From assembly GCA_024277695.1 (NCBI GenBank), contig JAJRUR010000070.1, positions 1 through 10,816 of the forward strand: a DNA stretch of 10,816 nt, given 5' to 3'. The stretch is from Bacteroidota bacterium (lineage in GTDB: Bacteria; Bacteroidota; Bacteroidia; Chitinophagales; Saprospiraceae). Below, one piece after another: positions 7,290-10,816 of the stretch (positions are counted from its first letter, which is position 1; each line of letters begins with the position of its first letter). The translations under genes were made by a program, and so were the position numbers. A model generated the notes under the pieces. The model saw nothing but the letters and a program-made list of their open reading frames with translations, ran no database searches and had not been told where the DNA came from.

Positions 7290-7966
7290 ACCGACGTGAT
7301 TACTATATCGTCTTGCCTGCTTACAACGAAGAAAAGCGCATTCGGCGGGTGATCCGTTCACTCCGTGAGTCCGGATATGATCAGATCATAGTCATAGATG
7401 ACGGTAGTACAGATAATACTTCGACGGTAGCAGCAGAGGAGCAGGCTATTACACGAGCACATCTCATCAATATGGGGCCGGGAGCAGCGACCCAATCGGG
7501 CATTGATCTGGCGATAGACCTCGGGGCAAAATATGTCGTAACGATGGATGCTGACGGTCAACATAGAGCAGAAGATATCGACCGTATGGCTAGTCGGTTA
7601 GAGGATGAAAATCTGGATATCGTGATCGGGAGTCGATTTATACAGACCAAAAACAAAATTCCATATTTGCGCAAGCAATACAATCGCGTAGGTAATATCT
7701 TAACCTATCTGCTATCGGGACTCTACGTATCGGACTCCCAGTCAGGGCTCAAGGTGATGTCCCGATCCTTTGCCAAAAATCTCCGCTTGGAGCACAACGG
7801 ATTTGAGTTTTGTACGGAGATCATCCAGAAGATGAAAGTCCATAAAGCCCGCTATGCAGAAGTACCGATCAGTGTTCGCTACAGCAGAGATACACTGAGC
7901 AAGGGGCAAAGTTTTGTCAATGGCCTGTCGATGATCTATAATTTGTTTCAGAAGCGAAATATGTAA
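7286..7966 (+). CDS. Glycosyltransferase family 2, DPM1-like polyprenyl-phosphate sugar synthase
   Basis: This 226-residue soluble GT-A enzyme has all core motifs of the DPM1-like GT2 group: VLPAYNEEKRI (9-19), VIDDGSTDNT (36-45), NMGPGAATQSGI (62-73), the metal-binding DADGQH (88-93), IGSRF (114-118) and the acceptor-side SDSQSGLKVM (149-158). It ends in the typical RYSRDTLSKGQS segment (198-209) without membrane helices, so it belongs to the short, peripheral subgroup. The likely reaction is transfer of a hexose from a nucleotide sugar to undecaprenyl phosphate on the cytoplasmic face. The gene start overlaps the stop of the GT-C-like gene by four bases, making that protein the probable user of the product. 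The sugar cannot be told from sequence. Confidence 0.88.
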   Translation: MNRRDYYIVLPAYNEEKRIRRVIRSLRESGYDQIIVIDDGSTDNTSTVAAEEQAITRAHLINMGPGAATQSGIDLAIDLGAKYVVTMDADGQHRAEDIDRMASRLEDENLDIVIGSRFIQTKNKIPYLRKQYNRVGNILTYLLSGLYVSDSQSGLKVMSRSFAKNLRLEHNGFEFCTEIIQKMKVHKARYAEVPISVRYSRDTLSKGQSFVNGLSMIYNLFQKRNM

Positions 7967-8026
7967 TTCTGAGCTTGCAAGTTGTGCCAAATATTTTTTT
8001 GCTGATATTATACATTTCGTTGTTTT

Positions 8027-8060
8027 TTGCCGTAAAGATGACTTGATGGTCTAAAATTTG
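8027..8060 (+). promoter_or_regulatory. Candidate promoter upstream of the T9SS cargo gene
   Basis: A TTG at 8027-8029 lies 22 bp before TAAAATTTG (8052-8060). This resembles the Bacteroidota -33/-7 pair (TTG and TAnnTTTG), but with one extra base inside the -7 box. The start codon follows at 8089, leaving a short leader. CTAAAA (8051-8056) and TTTTAG (8065-8070) form a 6-bp inverted repeat with an 8-nt loop across the same place. No intrinsic terminator for the preceding GT2 gene is visible in the 122-bp gap, so read-through is also possible. Confidence 0.3.
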
Positions 8061-8088
8061 CTATTTTTAGCCTATAAACCACCATGTT

Positions 8089-8166
8089 ATGAATCAGCGC
8101 TTACTCATTTTCCAGTCATTGGTACTAGCCTTACTTACGCTTTATGGCAGCAATATATATGCCCAA
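8089..8166 (+). other. Sec signal peptide of the T9SS cargo protein
   Basis: Residues 1-26 show Arg4, a hydrophobic core LLIFQSLVLALLTLYG and a polar end SNIYAQ. Cleavage would follow Ala25 or Gln26. The Ala-Gln ending is frequent in Bacteroidota secreted proteins. There is no lipobox cysteine, so it is not a lipoprotein. Confidence 0.85.
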
Positions 8167-10536
8167 AATGTATCTTTTGAGTCCTTAACCGACAGTACCG
8201 AATATGCGGATCTGCTCGACATTGGAGACATCCTCACTATCGAACAGAGTGTTATAGTGAGTTTGGATTCTATCGAGGGCATCGCGAGCAGTAGCTTTTA
8301 TGCTACCACTGTGCCACAGTGTGGAGCACCTACATTTACCAGTGGGATACACATGTACAATTATGGTACACTGCTCTTTGATCCATCCAATCTTAACGAT
8401 ACTATCAATACTTTTGATTTTAACTACAATTATCCCTGCGGGGAACCTTTTACATTGGACTTTGTAGGCATCGGAGAGGTGGAGTTGATGAACAGTGACC
8501 GAGATGTCATACTGGATAATAATATCCGTATACAACTCTTCAATGGATATGTCAGCTGTCAGGGAGACTTCGGAGCGGTAAAAATAGGAGGAAGGAAACT
8601 AGCTTTGGATGAGTTAGGATTTTATTTTGATCCACAAGAGTGTCATTTTTCAAATTTTGAAGTGCGCCAAAATCCTTGCTTTAATTTTGAATATACTGTA
8701 GATATAGCTTTTGACCACGTAGGTGTGCAAGACTCCTTTGAGGTCTATATAGATGGTCTCCTGGATGGGAGTTACAGTTATGATGCCCTACCGCTCGAGC
8801 TAGGTCCTTTTGATGGAGACGGAGTGACCGGTCATCAAATCGAAGTGCGCGACCAGCTAGATGCTCTTTGTAGTGCTGAGGGCAATTTCGGGCCTGTATT
8901 GTGTGATCCGGACAATTGTAGCATCAGCAATCTGACGATCACACCTAAAGAATGTATCAATGAGTTTTTCTATCCCATAGAGATTGATTTTGACTATAAC
9001 AATGTCAATGCTCCGGTTTTTAATGTTTTTAGCAGTCAAGGCCGACTGGGATTTTTTCAGTATGGCACCCAACCTGTGACAGTCAATATGCCGGCGACCC
9101 ATCCGGACTACATGGAGTATATTATCGTCTCGGACAATAACAATCCGGACTGTGCGGATACGATATTTTTTGCCGGTCAAGAGTGTATCATCCCTCCCTG
9201 CATCATCAATACTTTGGATATCCATCCGCAGGATTGTAATGAAGGGCAATATTTCTTTTCTGTACAGGTCAAAGGACAAAACACATCCGAAAGCTATGAC
9301 TTGTATATCAATGATTCGCTTTATCAGACGGTCAACTATGCACAGCAGCCTGCCCAAATCGGAGTTTTTAGATCCAATGATACACTTGCTTACAATTTCA
9401 GAGTAGAGGATCACGAAGATATCGGCTGTTCTATCCAGCGACAGATACCACCGGTCAACTGTGCGGATACAATGCGCTGCGAGATATTTAATGTGCAAGT
9501 TTTTATGTCAGGATGCCAACAAGGTTTGGTCGATGTCTTGATCGATTTTAATTATTTTAATACCTCAGATACATTTGCCCTGACCGGTAACCAACGCCTC
9601 TATGGTTTTTATGCCTACAGTGATCTCCCCATCGTGATTACGGACCTGGTTGGTGACGGGACCAAGGACTTTGAGTTTGTGATATCCGATACGGGTAGTC
9701 CCTGCCGCAATAAGTACCAACTGGGACCTATCCAATGTCCGGAGTGTACGCTGGAGTTGGATGAATTGATCGTGGGCGAGTGCAATAATGACCTTACGGT
9801 AAATGTTTTTGTAGATCTCGACTACGCCAATCTGAGCGGAGATTTTGTCGAGTTGATCGGACCGCTGGGATCTTTGGGTTTATTTTTGATCGAGGACGAA
9901 CCCTATAATATCCATTATCCCATATCCGGAGACCAAGAGTATATACGCATAGTAGATCCGGGTAATCCGGTCTGTGGTGACTCGCTAGCTTTCGAGGTAC
10001 CTGACTGTAGGGCAGAGGAGTGTAGCATTACGATGCCATTTATCAATCGCTTTATCTGCAATGGGGATAGTCTGACTATAGAGCTGACTTTTACGGCACT
10101 CAATACAAGTGATTCTTTTACTGTCATCGCTAATAATACGGACTATGGCATCCATGCCTATTCAGATCTTCCGGTCGATATCGGTCCGCTACCGGGCGAC
10201 GGGCAGACAGTGATCGATATGAAAGTAACCGACGTACTGACCCAGAAATGTAGTCGCTCTTTTAGATTTGGTCCGGTGCAGTGTATTTCATCTACTAAGG
10301 AAGCCGATCGTATAGCATTGAGTATAGTACCGAATCCGGTACGCGACCGAATACAGATCGTGACAGAAGCAAATATCAGGATCATACGCTCGGAACTCTA
10401 TAGTAGTTCCGGACGTAAAATAGCCCAATGGACAGGACCTTATTTTGATACGGAGGAGATGATGTCGGGACTATATTTTGTGCGCGTATATACGGAAAAA
10501 GGGCCGGTAACTCGTCGAGTGGCAGTAGTGAAGTAA
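8089..10536 (+). CDS. Secreted cysteine-repeat protein with T9SS type A sorting domain
   Basis: This 815-residue protein is built in four parts. Residues 1-26 are a Sec signal peptide, basic then hydrophobic, with likely cleavage after IYAQ or one residue earlier. Residues 27-184 form a domain with Cys78, Cys117 and Cys157 and the segment KIGGRKLALDELGFYF near its end, vaguely like jelly-roll adhesin or lectin domains. Residues 185-735 are six tandem repeats with four cysteines each. Residues about 741-815 are a Por-secretion-tail sorting domain (NPVRDRI, YSSSGRKI, MSGLYFVRV, then a basic end). It should cross the outer membrane by T9SS and be anchored at the surface or released. The regular cysteines suggest disulfide-stabilised beta domains made in the periplasm. 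No catalytic motif is recognised; an adhesin or extended structural role is the best guess. The upstream ATG at 8084 runs straight into a stop, so 8089 is the start. Confidence 0.88.
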   Translation: MNQRLLIFQSLVLALLTLYGSNIYAQNVSFESLTDSTEYADLLDIGDILTIEQSVIVSLDSIEGIASSSFYATTVPQCGAPTFTSGIHMYNYGTLLFDPSNLNDTINTFDFNYNYPCGEPFTLDFVGIGEVELMNSDRDVILDNNIRIQLFNGYVSCQGDFGAVKIGGRKLALDELGFYFDPQECHFSNFEVRQNPCFNFEYTVDIAFDHVGVQDSFEVYIDGLLDGSYSYDALPLELGPFDGDGVTGHQIEVRDQLDALCSAEGNFGPVLCDPDNCSISNLTITPKECINEFFYPIEIDFDYNNVNAPVFNVFSSQGRLGFFQYGTQPVTVNMPATHPDYMEYIIVSDNNNPDCADTIFFAGQECIIPPCIINTLDIHPQDCNEGQYFFSVQVKGQNTSESYDLYINDSLYQTVNYAQQPAQIGVFRSNDTLAYNFRVEDHEDIGCSIQRQIPPVNCADTMRCEIFNVQVFMSGCQQGLVDVLIDFNYFNTSDTFALTGNQRLYGFYAYSDLPIVITDLVGDGTKDFEFVISDTGSPCRNKYQLGPIQCPECTLELDELIVGECNNDLTVNVFVDLDYANLSGDFVELIGPLGSLGLFLIEDEPYNIHYPISGDQEYIRIVDPGNPVCGDSLAFEVPDCRAEECSITMPFINRFICNGDSLTIELTFTALNTSDSFTVIANNTDYGIHAYSDLPVDIGPLPGDGQTVIDMKVTDVLTQKCSRSFRFGPVQCISSTKEADRIALSIVPNPVRDRIQIVTEANIRIIRSELYSSSGRKIAQWTGPYFDTEEMMSGLYFVRVYTEKGPVTRRVAVVK
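8641..10293 (+). repeat. Six tandem protein repeats of about 92 residues with four fixed cysteines
   Basis: Within the T9SS cargo protein the units start at Cys185, 277, 371, 464, 553 and 645 (bases 8641, 8917, 9199, 9478, 9745 and 10021). They are 92, 94, 93, 89, 92 and about 91 residues long. In every unit the second cysteine is exactly 12 residues after the first, the third 63-66 after the second, and the fourth exactly 11 after the third. The middle of several units carries a pattern like SDxF, a Tyr/Gly stretch, then YSDLP and GDG; units 4 and 6 share YSDLP and are the most alike. The DNA has diverged, so this is an old duplication. Likely each unit is one immunoglobulin-like or similar beta domain. 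Confidence 0.9.
10309..10533 (+). other. T9SS type A C-terminal sorting domain
   Basis: Residues 741-815 follow the Por secretion tail pattern: a strand ending in VPNPVRDRIQI, a second pair of strands with LYSSSGRKIAQW, the MSGLYFVRVYT core, and a short basic C-terminus ending VAVVK. In this family the domain directs passage through the T9SS translocon and is then normally cut off during surface attachment. Confidence 0.88.
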
Positions 10537-10816
10537 TATTATCCGTGTCCTACATTGCGTGCTTTGCGGTAGAGCAATTGTTTATTATCTCAAGACCGCA
10601 TCACAACTTATTTACAGGTCGCTAAGTTGAATACTTGTACAGTGTTGCGTACTTTTGTGTGGAGTATTTACTCTGACCTAAGGCTGGGATACTAAAGCCA
10701 AGTTACAGTTTTGATTGAGAAGTCGGAGATGTATGGAGGCGTTGCCTGGCACGCATCACTCCTTGAGAAACACCCACTTAGCGATTTCCTTTAGACTCGT
10801 CTTCTTGCCGTACATC
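10537..10816. other. Intergenic or gene-edge stretch without a confident gene
   Basis: These 280 bp follow the T9SS cargo gene. No intrinsic terminator with a T-run is visible. There is a 6-bp inverted repeat, TGCGGT (10565-10570) with ACCGCA (10595-10600), with a 24-nt loop, and a 9-bp inverted repeat, TCGCTAAGT (10619-10627) with ACTTAGCGA (10776-10784). Both are weak and could be chance. A leftward reading frame may end at 10756. Confidence 0.5.
10756..10816 (-). CDS. Possible C-terminal end of an unidentified leftward gene (partial)
   Basis: The minus strand is open from the right edge to a TGA at 10758-10756. The last 19 codons read MYGKKTSLKEIAKWVFLKE, a Lys-rich amphipathic helix-like tail that looks protein-like. 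If real, the gene converges on the T9SS cargo gene, and the ATG at 10815 would be internal. Twenty open codons are common by chance, and a competing plus-strand frame is open from 10733 to the edge. I do not recognise a family. Confidence 0.25.
   Translation of the reverse strand, partial: MYGKKTSLKEIAKWVFLKE

Noticed and set aside
8051..8070. CTAAAA/TTTTAG inverted repeat as an intrinsic terminator of the GT2 gene
   Set aside because: The stem is entirely A/T apart from its closing pair, has no T-run after it, and overlaps the candidate promoter of the next gene.
8857..9498. 213-codon minus-strand open frame inside the T9SS cargo gene
   Set aside because: It is antisense to the cysteine-repeat region, whose plus frame has strict cysteine spacing, a signal peptide and a sorting domain; the antisense product has no domain features.
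10733..10816. Plus-strand open frame starting at ATG 10733 and running off the right edge
   Set aside because: Only 28 codons are visible, the composition is unremarkable (His- and Leu-rich) and it competes with the more protein-like minus frame; neither can be confirmed.

Overview
The window comes from a member of the Bacteroidota. The strongest evidence is a large secreted protein (8089-10536) with a Sec signal peptide and a C-terminal type IX secretion (T9SS) sorting domain; T9SS is confined to this phylum and its close relatives. Weak or absent Shine-Dalgarno sequences, a TAnnTTTG-type promoter box and moderate-to-low GC agree with this. I cannot assign a genus.

The left part (1-4244) is a leftward operon for making and exporting a cell-surface polysaccharide. 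In transcription order it holds a small DUF2304-type membrane protein, two GT-B fold glycosyltransferases of family GT4, a family-2 sulfotransferase, a Wzm-like ABC-2 export permease, and the first 14 codons of the next gene at the window edge, very probably the partner ATPase (Wzt-like). Genes overlap by four bases at three junctions (GT4/GT4, GT4/sulfotransferase, permease/ATPase). The set implies a glycan built on a lipid carrier inside the cell, possibly sulfated, and exported by an ABC transporter.

A 174-bp AT-rich divergent intergenic region (4245-4418) separates this from a rightward pair. The pair is a 956-residue polytopic membrane protein resembling GT-C glycosyltransferases (4419-7289), followed with a 4-base overlap by a soluble GT2 enzyme of the DPM1-like type (7286-7966). 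The natural reading is that the GT2 enzyme charges polyprenyl phosphate with a sugar in the cytoplasm and the GT-C protein transfers it on the other side of the membrane. DUF2304 proteins are commonly found beside GT2 enzymes of this type, so the two transcription units probably serve one glycan pathway.

After 122 bp comes the 815-residue T9SS cargo protein. Between an N-terminal domain and the sorting domain it holds six tandem repeats of about 92 residues, each with four cysteines at almost invariant spacing (C-x11-C-x62-65-C-x10-C). I do not recognise this repeat; it is the most distinctive thing in the window. The last 280 bp hold no confident gene, only a possible end of a leftward reading frame entering from the right edge.
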